A stretch of 64,000 nucleotides of DNA from Flammeovirga yaeyamensis (GCF_018736045.1 NZ_CP076132.1:5034501-5098500); one strand, 5' to 3'; counted from the stretch's first letter, positions 6,351 to 16,250 are shown. Translations and numbers: made by a program. Notes: generated from the letters alone by a model not told the origin.

Positions 6351-9065
6351 TCTTAATCGATTAATCAAATCTGCATATTTTTCAATCGCAAAGTTATTAT
6401 CAGAGAAAAGGTTTTGCATTCTAAGAATGGTAATACCAGAATAACTTGTATTCGATCTTGTCAAAGCTTTCTCGATTTGTTCCCAACCCGTCTCAGAAAA
6501 TAATTCATGGAATAGGGCATTCTCACCCATTACCTGAATTTCTAATTCTTTAGCGGAATTACTGAACCACATCACTAAGTCCTCGGCTCTAGAATAACCT
6601 TCCCAGTCTTTGTTTACTTTTTCTAAACATGTAAAGTGAAGTACGATTCTATCTTTAAAGTCTTTATCGATAATCTTCTTCAACATATCTTTGTATTCAC
6701 CTCTATCCACAGCTCCAATACCTGGATAAGGAGCAATAAGACCAGCAGTAATTTCTGCTACCCTTGGTAGGTTTGGATCGGAGATATTCCAATGTATACC
6801 TGGCATTTTAAAACCAATTGGTGTTGTTCTGAAGTCATCATCGTTAAAGATATCCATTGCTTCACGAAGGACACGATTACCATGATCTGCAAGACTTTGG
6901 TTGTACCAGTTAAAGAAGTCAATACCAATTCTTGATTTCGAATAGTTGTTATTTTTAAACAACTCTTCAGCATCTGGCATTTGGATATCAGACACATCTT
7001 TGTATTGTGTTTGCCACAATTCATTTACATAATCAAGGTTTCTGTAAGCTTTTAGAATGTACCTTTGGAAATCTTCTTTTGCTAGTCTACTGTAGCATTG
7101 TAAAGTTCCTCGGTTAGGGTAATCACCCCAATCGTGCGCATTGTAAGAAGGGTATCTTAACTCACCTGCAGGTCCAAGACTGACATTAATTTCGTCGGTC
7201 ATCCAAGCATACTTGCTATAACGTTGCTTGAAGGCCTCCATAAAGCGTTTATAATAAGGAAGTACAAACGTATCTGCCCATAATGAAACGTATTCAACAC
7301 TTACATCTCCTGTTTCAGAAACATATTGTAAGTCTTCGATAGTCTCTAAAGTAGGATTTTCTTCCACTAGTTTACCCCATAACCATAATGGGATCATCTG
7401 TGTAAAATCGTCGTTTACATTACCTCCTGCTTGGTGGAATGATAAAATTGGCACCCAGTTCAAGCCTTTCGACTCGATAAGTTTTACCATATTATCGTAG
7501 TAACTCCAATCGAATACATTCGAAGTCGTTCCTTCTACTAATCCCCACCATATATCTATAGAAACCGAACTTACTCCGATTTCTCTCATTTTATCTAATT
7601 GTTTAGAAACTGTTTGCCAGTCTCTATCTTCTAAAAGTCGACGAGCATTGTGAGTTTTCACGTGAAGTGGTCCCATTACTCTAAACGACTTTTGTTTTCT
7701 TTCGATGTAGCCGTCTCTGTCTCTAATTTTAGAGATTAATTCTTGCAAACGAGCACTACCAGTGGAGATCTTATCAAATATTGATTTTAGGTTATTGACA
7801 ATAAAACCATTTACATTCGGCTGTTTCAATATCCACATTGCAGCATTGTCCCAAATTAAATGGGAGTTGATCCCTTCAACACTTTCATTTTCAAAGAAAA
7901 ACTGTGCTTTTTGGGTATCAGCAAATTCAAGAATACTTTTTACTTTCCCTGCAAAAGAAGAATCGACCTTATATTCTTTTCTACTTTTTGTAGGAATAAT
8001 AAAGCCAAGACGTTTATCATCAATTCCATTTCCTAGAGATGATAAAGTATGGTGATAGGCAGCTTTATGATCTCTTTCATCACTAATTGCAATAATACCT
8101 GCACCCACCTCGGTCTGACTCGACATATTTTTTAAGTTCTTCTCTGCATAAGCAATTGGAAGTCTTAAACACAATAAACTTTTCTCGTACCCATTGGCAG
8201 AGAAAGCCGATTGCAAAATATGTAACCCTCTATTACCATGTCTAATTAGGCACTCATTGTACCATTTTGTGACATCATTTCCGTATTTGGTATCGTTATA
8301 TTTTCTTGATTGAAGAACATCATTGCTTTTGAAAACTTCGAACAAATGTTCTCTATTATTTACTTCAATCCCCCAAGCATCACCTGCCTCACCGTAAGAA
8401 TGATAATTAGTTCTTACAAACTCATCCCAGCTATCTAAAGCAGTAGACGAATAGCACTGCATGTTTCTTTTAGGAAAAGAACACTCATTAATAGGATAAC
8501 TCAACTCTCCTTGAGGTGCAGTAGAAATAATAAATTTACAAAAGTGATTGGCTTTGTCTTGGAAATGATTTTTGAAGGAATGAATTAAACCTTCATAGTA
8601 AGGCATGACATAATGATCTGCCCAAAGAGATACTGCATCTTGCGTACTACCTCCCGCTTTATTTACATATTTAAGCTGACTTAAGTACTTTATTTCATGA
8701 TGATCGGCCATTAGTTTACCCCAAAGCCAATCGGGTAATGTACATAAGAAGTTTTGCTCATAGTTGTTGATCATATGGAAATTAAACTCCACAGCCAACT
8801 CTAATTCATAACCAACTAAGGTATCAATAAGACTACGGTAATACGACCAATCGTATTGAATATAATGTCCCGGATCATCTGATGCTTTTCCCTCTCCTTC
8901 GACTAATTTCCAAAGAATGGGAACCAAAACTTTTTTGACACCAATTTTTTTTGCTCTCACAATCCACTTTTCAAGCTCACTCCAATCGGGAGCTATTTGA
9001 GAGAAGCAAGTGTCAGTTTCTAGAATTGAATAAGGCAATCGGATTTCAAATGACTTCATAAACAA
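6348..9065 (-). CDS. double-domain GH14 (beta-amylase-like) protein
   Basis: 905 residues made of two copies of the beta-amylase TIM barrel, a family that releases maltose from the non-reducing ends of alpha-1,4-glucans. The second copy (about 460-905) has 'VSIDIWWGLVEG', the substrate loop 'FHQAGGNVNDD', 'SLGPAGELRYPSY' with catalytic Glu635, and 'VAEITAGL' with the second catalytic Glu771. The first copy (about 1-440) keeps both glutamates (Glu187 in 'APQGELSYP', Glu319 in 'QTEVGAG') but its loop is 'FHMINNYEQNF', without the GGN motif, so it is diverged and may bind rather than cleave. No signal peptide is seen, suggesting a cytoplasmic role on storage or imported glucan. Monocistronic. 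Confidence 0.88.
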   Translation of the reverse strand: MFMKSFEIRLPYSILETDTCFSQIAPDWSELEKWIVRAKKIGVKKVLVPILWKLVEGEGKASDDPGHYIQYDWSYYRSLIDTLVGYELELAVEFNFHMINNYEQNFLCTLPDWLWGKLMADHHEIKYLSQLKYVNKAGGSTQDAVSLWADHYVMPYYEGLIHSFKNHFQDKANHFCKFIISTAPQGELSYPINECSFPKRNMQCYSSTALDSWDEFVRTNYHSYGEAGDAWGIEVNNREHLFEVFKSNDVLQSRKYNDTKYGNDVTKWYNECLIRHGNRGLHILQSAFSANGYEKSLLCLRLPIAYAEKNLKNMSSQTEVGAGIIAISDERDHKAAYHHTLSSLGNGIDDKRLGFIIPTKSRKEYKVDSSFAGKVKSILEFADTQKAQFFFENESVEGINSHLIWDNAAMWILKQPNVNGFIVNNLKSIFDKISTGSARLQELISKIRDRDGYIERKQKSFRVMGPLHVKTHNARRLLEDRDWQTVSKQLDKMREIGVSSVSIDIWWGLVEGTTSNVFDWSYYDNMVKLIESKGLNWVPILSFHQAGGNVNDDFTQMIPLWLWGKLVEENPTLETIEDLQYVSETGDVSVEYVSLWADTFVLPYYKRFMEAFKQRYSKYAWMTDEINVSLGPAGELRYPSYNAHDWGDYPNRGTLQCYSRLAKEDFQRYILKAYRNLDYVNELWQTQYKDVSDIQMPDAEELFKNNNYSKSRIGIDFFNWYNQSLADHGNRVLREAMDIFNDDDFRTTPIGFKMPGIHWNISDPNLPRVAEITAGLIAPYPGIGAVDRGEYKDMLKKIIDKDFKDRIVLHFTCLEKVNKDWEGYSRAEDLVMWFSNSAKELEIQVMGENALFHELFSETGWEQIEKALTRSNTSYSGITILRMQNLFSDNNFAIEKYADLINRLR

Positions 9066-9147
9066 TATAAGATGATGCTATCGTGTTTTCTACTTGATTA
9101 GACGGTGTAAAATTATCTAAACCAAGCTTTTTAGTTTTTAATGCAAA

Positions 9148-9155
9148 CAAATATA
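9148..9155 (-). promoter_or_regulatory. -7 box of the GH14 gene
   Basis: The minus strand reads TATATTTG, an exact TAnnTTTG, about 83 bp before the start codon. No TTG is found at the right distance. A LacI-like dyad (GCAAACGGTTGAAA on the minus strand, 9201-9214) lies upstream. Confidence 0.45.
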
Positions 9156-9446
9156 GGGAAGAAATGATATGATTTTCATGAATACTATTAATCTCAATAA
9201 TTTCAACCGTTTGCAGTGATGAAAATTAGTAATTGTTCATTTTTCACGGTGAAAATCAGTTGAAATATTAATTTCTTGATATAAAATTTCGATATTTTTA
9301 TTCGATTATCAAATGAACTCTTAACAAGATCTAATTTGCTATGTATTTATTTGATAATCCAGTAAATTTAATGCAACAATTTCTTTACCAAATACCCTTT
9401 TCATCATTTCACCTAATAAATGATGAAGATTCTTTATCCAACAATC

Positions 9447-9809
9447 ATGAAACTACATACAAGCATACTGACTTTAGTTATGTCATTTTTCCTGAGCATA
9501 AATGTCTTTGGAAACGAACCGTATTACAAAAATGTCCAATCTAAATATCTAAAAGAGGAGATGCATATTGGCATTGGAGGCGATTTTAATAAGGATTTAC
9601 CTACAGTGAGTAATACTTTTCTCTTAGAAAAAGAGTTAACTGTTGCCGGCATCAAGGTGTTGGTTTACAAAAATGAAGACACCCAAAACCTTTTGGTATT
9701 TACTGAAGGATTCCAACAAAAGTATGGATGGGTAGTTTTACATCATACCGAGTCAGACAAATTGGGAGTAGTAATACAAGAACTTATTCTCAATATATAC
9801 AATGCATAA
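9447..9809 (+). CDS. small exported protein, unknown
   Basis: From the ATG at 9447 the protein has about 120 residues: a signal peptide ('SILTLVMSFFLSINVFG') and a soluble part of about 95 residues with predicted strands ('TFLLEKELTVAGIKVLVYKNEDTQNLLVFTEGF') and a C-terminal helix. An in-frame ATG at 9420 would add nine residues in front of the signal peptide, which I consider less likely. No family recognised. It is followed 33 nt later by another small exported or membrane protein, probably in one transcript. Confidence 0.6.
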   Translation: MKLHTSILTLVMSFFLSINVFGNEPYYKNVQSKYLKEEMHIGIGGDFNKDLPTVSNTFLLEKELTVAGIKVLVYKNEDTQNLLVFTEGFQQKYGWVVLHHTESDKLGVVIQELILNIYNA

Positions 9810-9842
9810 ACCTAAATAATAATCAAACTTTATTTACCCATC

Positions 9843-10058
9843 ATGAAAAACCTATTTACATTTATCTTGATTAACTTCTTTTTGCTGGTCGTCATCTGCA
9901 TGTTTTCAACGACAACCAAAACCACTGATGTTACAACCGAAGTATCGAAGGAAAATCAAATTGAAAATGTGAGTGTAAGCACTGAAAACACTTTGGATCA
10001 ACATCAAATTGAGAGTGAAGAAAAACTGTCGATGAATATCAAAAAGATAGATCTGTAG
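9843..10058 (+). CDS. small single-span membrane protein, unknown
   Basis: 71 residues: a hydrophobic N-terminal segment (about residues 4-22, 'LFTFILINFFLLVVICMF') and then a polar Thr/Glu/Ser-rich tail. It may be a membrane-anchored peptide or a secreted peptide after cleavage. Nothing known is recognised. The short length lowers confidence that it is translated, but the composition break between membrane segment and tail is that of a real protein and it follows the preceding gene closely. Confidence 0.45.
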   Translation: MKNLFTFILINFFLLVVICMFSTTTKTTDVTTEVSKENQIENVSVSTENTLDQHQIESEEKLSMNIKKIDL

Positions 10059-10185
10059 ACGCAGTTGGGATAAAATGAGGGTTGGATTCTTCATTTTTAT
10101 ACTCATCCATCATTTTTTTTACTTAAAGAACCTTATTATCAACAGATAGTTATTGTGAATCAATACATCAATTGATAAAAAATTA

Positions 10186-10193
10186 TATTTTTG
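10186..10193 (+). promoter_or_regulatory. probable -7 box of alaS
   Basis: TATTTTTG matches TAnnTTTG exactly, 37 bp before the alaS start. The -33 TTG is not at ideal spacing. Confidence 0.4.
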
Positions 10194-10230
10194 CGTGAAT
10201 TAAAATTTTAAAAACTCAGTAGAGATATAC

Positions 10231-12840
10231 ATGGACGCAAAAAGTATTCGCCGCACGTTCCTGGAGTTTTTCCAGAGCAAGCAGCACGCCATCGTTCCTT
10301 CGGCACCACTTGTAATTAAAAACGATCCTACGTTGATGTTTACTAACGCAGGTATGAATCAGTTCAAAGATTACTTCTTAGGAAACAAAGCCGCCGAGGA
10401 CACACGTGTCGCCGATACTCAAAAATGTTTACGTGTATCTGGTAAACACAACGATTTGGAGGAAGTGGGTATTGACACTTACCACCATACAATGTTCGAA
10501 ATGCTAGGTAACTGGTCTTTCGGAGATTATTTCAAAAAAGAGGCAATTGAGTGGGGTTGGGAACTTCTTACTGAAGTTTACAAGCTACCAAAAGATAGAT
10601 TATATGTTACAGTATTCGAAGGTGATGAAGGCGACGGTACTGAACTAGATCAAGAAGCTATTGATATCTGGAAAGGGTTAATCGACGAAGACAGAATTAT
10701 CCCTGCTAACAAAAAAGATAACTTCTGGGAAATGGGTGAGACAGGTCCTTGTGGTCCTTGTTCTGAAATCCATATTGACCTTCGTAACGACGAGGAAAGA
10801 GCAAAAGTAGATGGTCTTTCTTTAGTCAATGAAGATCACCCACTAGTGGTAGAGATCTGGAACCTTGTATTTATGCAATTCAACCGTAAAGCGGATGGTT
10901 CTTTAGTTTCTCTTCCTAACAAACATATCGATACAGGTATGGGATTCGAACGTTTATGTATGGCGATTCAAAAGAAAGAATCGAACTACGATACAGACGT
11001 ATTCCAACCAATGATTCAATTCTTGGCTGCTAAGTCGGGTAAAGCGTATGGTGAGGACGAAAAGATAGATATCGCTATCCGTGTGATCTCTGACCACATT
11101 CGTGCAATTTCATTTGCTATTGCAGATGGTCAATTACCTTCGAACAACAAAGCAGGTTATGTAATCCGTCGTATCCTTCGTAGAGCGGTACGTTACGGTT
11201 ATACTTTCTTGGAGTTCAACAAGCCATTCATGTATGAGTTGGTGGATATTCTTTCAGACCAATTCGAAGAAACTTTCCCTGAGGTAATTTCTCAAAGAGA
11301 TTTCATCAAGAAAGTAGTGATGCAAGAGGAGCAAGCTTTCTTAAGAACATTGGAGAAAGGTTTATCTATTCTTCAAAAAGCAATGGACGGTGCATCGGAC
11401 AAAACGATTGCAGGTAAAGAAGCCTTCACTTTATACGATACATTCGGTTTCCCTCTTGATTTAACACAATTGATCGCTTCTGAAAATGGATTCACTGTAG
11501 ATACAGCAGGATTCGATGCAGCTATGAAAGAGCAAAAAGACAGAGCTCGTGCAGCATCAGCTTCAGAAAAAGGCGATTGGATTGATGTAAATGATGGTGA
11601 CTCAGTAGAATTCTTGGGTTACGATGCATTAGAATCAGACGCTTCTATCTTACGTTACCGTGAAGTAACAGAGAAGAAGAAAACAATTATACAATTAGTA
11701 CTTGATCAAACTCCTTTCTATGCAGAAAGTGGTGGACAAGTAGGTGATAAAGGTACTTTAGTTTCTGGGGATGAGACGATCACTATCTTCGATACGAAGA
11801 AAGAAAACGATTTGATTATCCACTTCGCTAACAAATTACCTTCTAACCCAGCTGCTCCTGTAATGGCTAAAGTAGATGCTTCGCGTAGATCTCTAACAGA
11901 GAACAACCACTCGGCAACTCACTTATTACACGCTGCTCTACAAGAAGTATTGGGCGATCACGTAGCTCAAAAAGGTTCATTGGTCAACGAAAAACACTTA
12001 CGTTTTGACTTCTCTCACTTCCAAAAAGTGGAAGCGGAAGAAATCGAAAAGATTGAGAAAATCGTTAACCAAAGAATCCGTCAGAATATCCAATTGAACG
12101 AGCAAAGAAACGTTCCTATCGAAGAGGCAAAAGCAATGGGTGCTACTGCATTATTCGGTGAGAAATACGGTGACTTCGTTCGTGTAATCACTTTCGATAG
12201 CGATTACTCAGTAGAACTTTGTGGTGGTACACACGTTCCTGCTACAGGTAAAATTGGTTTATTCAAAATTACTGCTGAATCATCAGTTGCTGCAGGTGTA
12301 CGTCGTATTGAGGCAATTACTGCAGATGCTGCTGAAGAATATGTAGACGAGCAAATCACTTTACTACAAGAGATTAAAGAGCTATTAAAAGCGAAAGATC
12401 CTAAGAAAGCAGTAGCTGACTTAGTAGAAGCTAAAGCAGCTTTATCTAAAGAAGTAGAAACGCTTCGTAACAAAGAGTTACAAGCAGTGAAAAACGAATT
12501 AGCTTCTAAAGTAGTAGCTAAAGACGGCTTCAACTTTATTGCAGCTAAAGTTTCAGTAGCAAATGCTCAAGGATTAAAGCAATTGGCATACGACCTAAAA
12601 GCAGTTGTAGAGAACATGTTCTTGATCTTAGCTGCAGATGTAGACGGTAAGCCTCAAGTAGCTGTAATGATCGATGAAGAATTAGTGAAATCTAAAGACC
12701 TTCACGCTGGTCAAATCGTTAAGGAATTAGCGAAAGAGATCAAAGGTGGCGGAGGTGGACAACCTTTCTTCGCCACTGCAGGTGGTAAAGACATTACAGG
12801 CTTGGATGCTGTTGTAGTGAAAGCACAGGAGTTGGTATAA
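10231..12840 (+). CDS. alaS: alanyl-tRNA synthetase
   Basis: Charges tRNA-Ala with alanine and edits mischarged Ser/Gly. 869 residues, the usual bacterial length. The class II catalytic domain opens with 'RRTFLEFFQSKQHAIVPSAPLV' and has 'GNWSFGDYFKKEAI'. The editing domain has the zinc ligands His560 and His564 (H-S-A-T-H) and Cys664 and His668 (C-G-G-T-H). A C-Ala region ends with the glycine-rich 'IKGGGGGQPFFATAGG'. Codon use is highly biased, as expected for a strongly expressed gene. Transcribed alone and closed by a strong terminator. Confidence 0.98.
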   Translation: MDAKSIRRTFLEFFQSKQHAIVPSAPLVIKNDPTLMFTNAGMNQFKDYFLGNKAAEDTRVADTQKCLRVSGKHNDLEEVGIDTYHHTMFEMLGNWSFGDYFKKEAIEWGWELLTEVYKLPKDRLYVTVFEGDEGDGTELDQEAIDIWKGLIDEDRIIPANKKDNFWEMGETGPCGPCSEIHIDLRNDEERAKVDGLSLVNEDHPLVVEIWNLVFMQFNRKADGSLVSLPNKHIDTGMGFERLCMAIQKKESNYDTDVFQPMIQFLAAKSGKAYGEDEKIDIAIRVISDHIRAISFAIADGQLPSNNKAGYVIRRILRRAVRYGYTFLEFNKPFMYELVDILSDQFEETFPEVISQRDFIKKVVMQEEQAFLRTLEKGLSILQKAMDGASDKTIAGKEAFTLYDTFGFPLDLTQLIASENGFTVDTAGFDAAMKEQKDRARAASASEKGDWIDVNDGDSVEFLGYDALESDASILRYREVTEKKKTIIQLVLDQTPFYAESGGQVGDKGTLVSGDETITIFDTKKENDLIIHFANKLPSNPAAPVMAKVDASRRSLTENNHSATHLLHAALQEVLGDHVAQKGSLVNEKHLRFDFSHFQKVEAEEIEKIEKIVNQRIRQNIQLNEQRNVPIEEAKAMGATALFGEKYGDFVRVITFDSDYSVELCGGTHVPATGKIGLFKITAESSVAAGVRRIEAITADAAEEYVDEQITLLQEIKELLKAKDPKKAVADLVEAKAALSKEVETLRNKELQAVKNELASKVVAKDGFNFIAAKVSVANAQGLKQLAYDLKAVVENMFLILAADVDGKPQVAVMIDEELVKSKDLHAGQIVKELAKEIKGGGGGQPFFATAGGKDITGLDAVVVKAQELV

Positions 12841-12881
12841 TCGACTTAATTCGAATAGCTTAGGCTGTTCTTAGATATATG

Positions 12882-12918
12882 AAAACGGTCTATCTCAAAA
12901 AGGGATAGACCGTTTTTA
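12882..12918 (+). terminator. intrinsic terminator of alaS
   Basis: Perfect 13-bp stem, left arm 12882-12894 (AAAACGGTCTATC), right arm 12904-12916, ending in T. Could also serve the opposite strand. Confidence 0.85.
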
Positions 12919-12985
12919 TTCATTGATTACAATAGTGAACAATACCCATCATATTATGATGTTTATTACACTTAACTATTAATTA

Positions 12986-14644
12986 TTAGTTCAATTGCAA
13001 GTTTTCATTAATCCTATAATATCCTTCTTTACGCGGAATTGAATTCCTTTCATAAGTAGAAATTATTCTGTTAATTGAATTACTTGATATATTCTCAAAA
13101 TGTTTATTGAATACTTCATTTGCTTTTATTCCTGAACTAATATCCAATTCAACAGCACTATCACCAGGTGCTGATTTTATTATTACATTCGATGACAAAG
13201 TAAATTTACCTTCCATTCCTGTATTAAAAATCCCTTCTAATATTAGAAGATCTTCATCATACATAAAGTCTTTCCTTGTAATAGAATATATTCCATCTTT
13301 TTGATATAATTCATGATTGATATTAGTAATGAAATCTGTTCTTGACCAATCAATCATTAAAGTGTTCGAAAGTATCGTACTATAATAATCCATGAAATTA
13401 TCATAATCAACAACAAATTTTGAGAGTGAAAATGTTTTTATTTCAGAATCTTTTGGTAGGTAAACATATGAAATTACTCCTTCAGAAGTGTTTTTTCTTA
13501 TAAAGTTGGAATAATAGACCTCTTCTCCATTTAAGTCTATAACTCCAAAAGTAGAAGGGAAAAATTGAGATATATCATAATATCCACTTTGAATTGCATC
13601 TTTTAAATCAGATTCTTCAATAACTATTTCAGTATTATCAGAATATAAAATTGGTAATATAGAAATACCTTTACTATAATCATTAGAATAAATAGTATAC
13701 ACATCTGTTATGATATTATGAAAATTCAATCCCACAGAAACAATGTCATAATATGTATAATCTCCTTCAGTTTTAGGGTCTACAAAGTTTCTACTTAAAA
13801 TAGAATTGTCAATTACAGCATTTGCTACTTTTATGACAATTTTAATATCATTTGAATTAACTTCCCCTCCATATATTTGTTCTTCTAAATCTGCAGAAGT
13901 AATATTATTATAAGTTAAAAGAGTAGACAGTGTAGCTGAATAGTTATCAGGGTTACTCCTATATTCTATTTTTCTTCTTGTTGCATCAACAAAGAAGAAG
14001 TTTTGACTTTCATTAGATTCAGGTATTTCTATTTTAATTTTATCATTGAAAGTTGATACATCATATACTTCTGAAATAGGATTTTTTTTATCATCAGCAA
14101 AATAAACTTGCTTCTCATAATCATATTGATAATTTAAATAATAATCCTCATCTTCCACCTCATTTTCTTCTTCATGAACCCCTAAATTATCAACGTATCC
14201 TGACAGATACTGATAAACAGGCAAGTAATTATCTACTTCAACTTCAAAGACTTCTTTTAAAGATATATTCTCATCTAAATCATCACTTTTTAAAATCACT
14301 TCTAATGATAATTGTTGGAAACCTTCCTCAAGCTGCTTAGAATCAAATTCTATGGCATAAGAATCTGAATTATTTGTTAAACTAGTTTCTAGAGTGGTAC
14401 TTCCATTTGTCAGGGTCACTTCGTTCATATCAAATGATAACTCCTTTTCTGAACTTATAGATATTTTTAAAGTCTCACTTCCTCTAAGAAACGAGTTTGG
14501 TCTATCAACACTAAGTACAAAATCAGATGTTAAGTCAGGTTTGCTTGGTACATCTTCTTCCTTACTACAAGATTGAAATAGAAAAATAGATGTACAGAGT
14601 AATAATAGATAAAAAAATCTACCACTTTTTGAGTAATACGACAT
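12986..14644 (-). CDS. large surface lipoprotein, paralogue of the 45-kb lipoprotein
   Basis: 552 residues with a lipoprotein signal peptide (Cys26 in 'LFQSCSKEE'). After an acidic linker comes an N-terminal beta domain that contains 'IEFDSKQLEEGFQQLSLEV' and 'FEVEVDNYLPV'; near-identical blocks ('IFDSKQLDDGIYTI', 'LEVDVDNYLPL') occur in the lipoprotein at 45060-46874. Both also share 'I-E-E-S-D-L-K' in the middle. The fold looks all-beta with many Asn/Asp/Ser/Tyr. No enzyme motif seen. Role unknown; location (lipid-anchored, probably outer membrane or surface) is inferred from the lipobox. Confidence 0.75.
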   Translation of the reverse strand: MSYYSKSGRFFYLLLLCTSIFLFQSCSKEEDVPSKPDLTSDFVLSVDRPNSFLRGSETLKISISSEKELSFDMNEVTLTNGSTTLETSLTNNSDSYAIEFDSKQLEEGFQQLSLEVILKSDDLDENISLKEVFEVEVDNYLPVYQYLSGYVDNLGVHEEENEVEDEDYYLNYQYDYEKQVYFADDKKNPISEVYDVSTFNDKIKIEIPESNESQNFFFVDATRRKIEYRSNPDNYSATLSTLLTYNNITSADLEEQIYGGEVNSNDIKIVIKVANAVIDNSILSRNFVDPKTEGDYTYYDIVSVGLNFHNIITDVYTIYSNDYSKGISILPILYSDNTEIVIEESDLKDAIQSGYYDISQFFPSTFGVIDLNGEEVYYSNFIRKNTSEGVISYVYLPKDSEIKTFSLSKFVVDYDNFMDYYSTILSNTLMIDWSRTDFITNINHELYQKDGIYSITRKDFMYDEDLLILEGIFNTGMEGKFTLSSNVIIKSAPGDSAVELDISSGIKANEVFNKHFENISSNSINRIISTYERNSIPRKEGYYRINENLQLN

Positions 14645-14832
14645 AATTAAGGCTTTAGTAATTAATAAATTGAAAAAATTAGCTCTAAATAATTATCCGA
14701 AATAATAGTACCATTTTTTTATTTATTTGAAGCCGTATAACATCGTTCACACATATTAAGATTATTTATTTTCTTTCATTGAAAATCTCCCCACCTTCGT
14801 TGAATTAATTCCCACGTTCTCAATCCCTTTTC

Positions 14833-14840
14833 TACTTTTG
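14833..14840 (+). promoter_or_regulatory. possible -7 box of the DUF1566 gene
   Basis: TACTTTTG fits TAnnTTTG, 25 bp before the start codon. No TTG at the correct spacing. Confidence 0.35.
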
Positions 14841-14865
14841 AAACATCACAAAAAATCAAATTGAA

Positions 14866-16179
14866 ATGATAAAAAGATATATAATACTGCTCAATGCCTT
14901 TCTGATTCTATTTATTGGTACTTCTTATACATTAAATAGAGGATCAAAAAACAATTTAAAATATCCTATTGTAGGAACGAATCAAACCAAATCATTTGAT
15001 AATAAAAAGGTAATTGATTTGCCAAAAAAAGGAGATGCATTTTATGGCCAAAATGCTAATCACCTTGGAAACAGTCCACAATATCAAGATAATAATGACG
15101 GAACTATTACCGACCTAGTCACGGGATTAATGTGGCAAAAATCTTTAGATCACAATGGGGATGGTAAGATTGATGTTAACGATAAATTATCCTATAAAGA
15201 CATTATCAAAGAAGTCAATAAGGCAAATACAGGCGGATACAACGATTGGAGATTACCTACGATAAAAGAATTGTATTCTCTCATCATGTTTGATGGTCAA
15301 GATCTAAATCCTCAAGCAAATAATTCAGGCAATATAAAACCATTTATAAATACAGATTACTTCGATTTTGCTTATGGTGATGCTTCCGCTGGCGAACGAT
15401 TAATTGATGTTCAATGTGTAACATCTACAATACACGAAGGAGAATTAACACTAATATATGGCGTTAATTTCGCCGATGGGCGTATTAAAGGTTATGGTCA
15501 AAAATTACATGGAAAAGCTAAAAAATTTAATTACTTCCTTGTTCGAGGAAATGAAGCATATGGAGAAAACGATTTTAAAGACAATAACAACGGTAGCATC
15601 TCTGATGTTAATACTGGATTAATGTGGCAAAAAAGTGATGCTAGAGAGAGTATGACTTGGAAAGAAGCTCTTAAGTATGCTGAAGAAAGTGATTTAGGAG
15701 GGTATTCTGATTGGCGACTACCTGATGCTAAAGAACTACAAAGCATCGTTGACTATGAAAGAGCCAACCACTCTTCTGGAGCTCCTGCTATTCATCCAAT
15801 ATTTGATATTACCTCAATTAAAAACGAAAAAAATGAGAACGATTACGCTTTCTTTTGGAGTAGTACTACCCACGAAAGACAAGGAAAAAATGGTGGAGGA
15901 GCTGCTGTCTATTTTGCTTTTGGAAAGTCATTAGGAAATATGCCAAAACGACCAGAGGGACGTGGACCCAATGGAAAGAATAGGACAATGGGACCTCCAC
16001 CTAGAGAAGAGAATAATCAAATCTCTAATCTACCTGCAAATTGGATAGATATACATGGTCCGGGAAGTCAAAGAAGTGATCCAAAATCGGGTAATCCTTC
16101 AAAATTTAAAGATGGAAAAGGGCCACAAGGAGATGCCGTAAGAATTTATAACAGTGTCAGATTAGTCAGAAATATTTAG
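14866..16179 (+). CDS. secreted protein with two DUF1566 (Lcl) domains
   Basis: 437 residues: an N-terminal signal peptide or anchor (about 5-22), then two DUF1566 repeats. Each begins with 'DNN-G-[TS]-I-[TS]-D' and 'TGLMWQKS' and contains 'GGY-[NS]-DWRLP' (about residues 75-140 and 242-300). 'FFWSSTTHE' is the conserved end of the second domain. The first repeat carries an insert with an EF-hand-like calcium loop, Asp95-Asn97-Asp99-Gly100 to Asp106. A Gly/Pro/Asn/Arg-rich segment (about 355-420) interrupts the C-terminus. The domain family is linked to extracellular or fimbrial proteins in other bacteria; exact role unknown. Confidence 0.8.
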   Translation: MIKRYIILLNAFLILFIGTSYTLNRGSKNNLKYPIVGTNQTKSFDNKKVIDLPKKGDAFYGQNANHLGNSPQYQDNNDGTITDLVTGLMWQKSLDHNGDGKIDVNDKLSYKDIIKEVNKANTGGYNDWRLPTIKELYSLIMFDGQDLNPQANNSGNIKPFINTDYFDFAYGDASAGERLIDVQCVTSTIHEGELTLIYGVNFADGRIKGYGQKLHGKAKKFNYFLVRGNEAYGENDFKDNNNGSISDVNTGLMWQKSDARESMTWKEALKYAEESDLGGYSDWRLPDAKELQSIVDYERANHSSGAPAIHPIFDITSIKNEKNENDYAFFWSSTTHERQGKNGGGAAVYFAFGKSLGNMPKRPEGRGPNGKNRTMGPPPREENNQISNLPANWIDIHGPGSQRSDPKSGNPSKFKDGKGPQGDAVRIYNSVRLVRNI

Positions 16180-16213
16180 TCAAGTGAACAGATTGGTTTT
16201 AGTTTAAAACAGA

Positions 16214-16250
16214 AGAAGTCATACAACATTTTGTATGACTTCTCTTATTT
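16214..16250 (+). terminator. terminator of the DUF1566 gene
   Basis: Perfect 11-bp stem AGAAGTCATAC/GTATGACTTCT with an 8-nt loop and T-rich tail. Confidence 0.8.
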
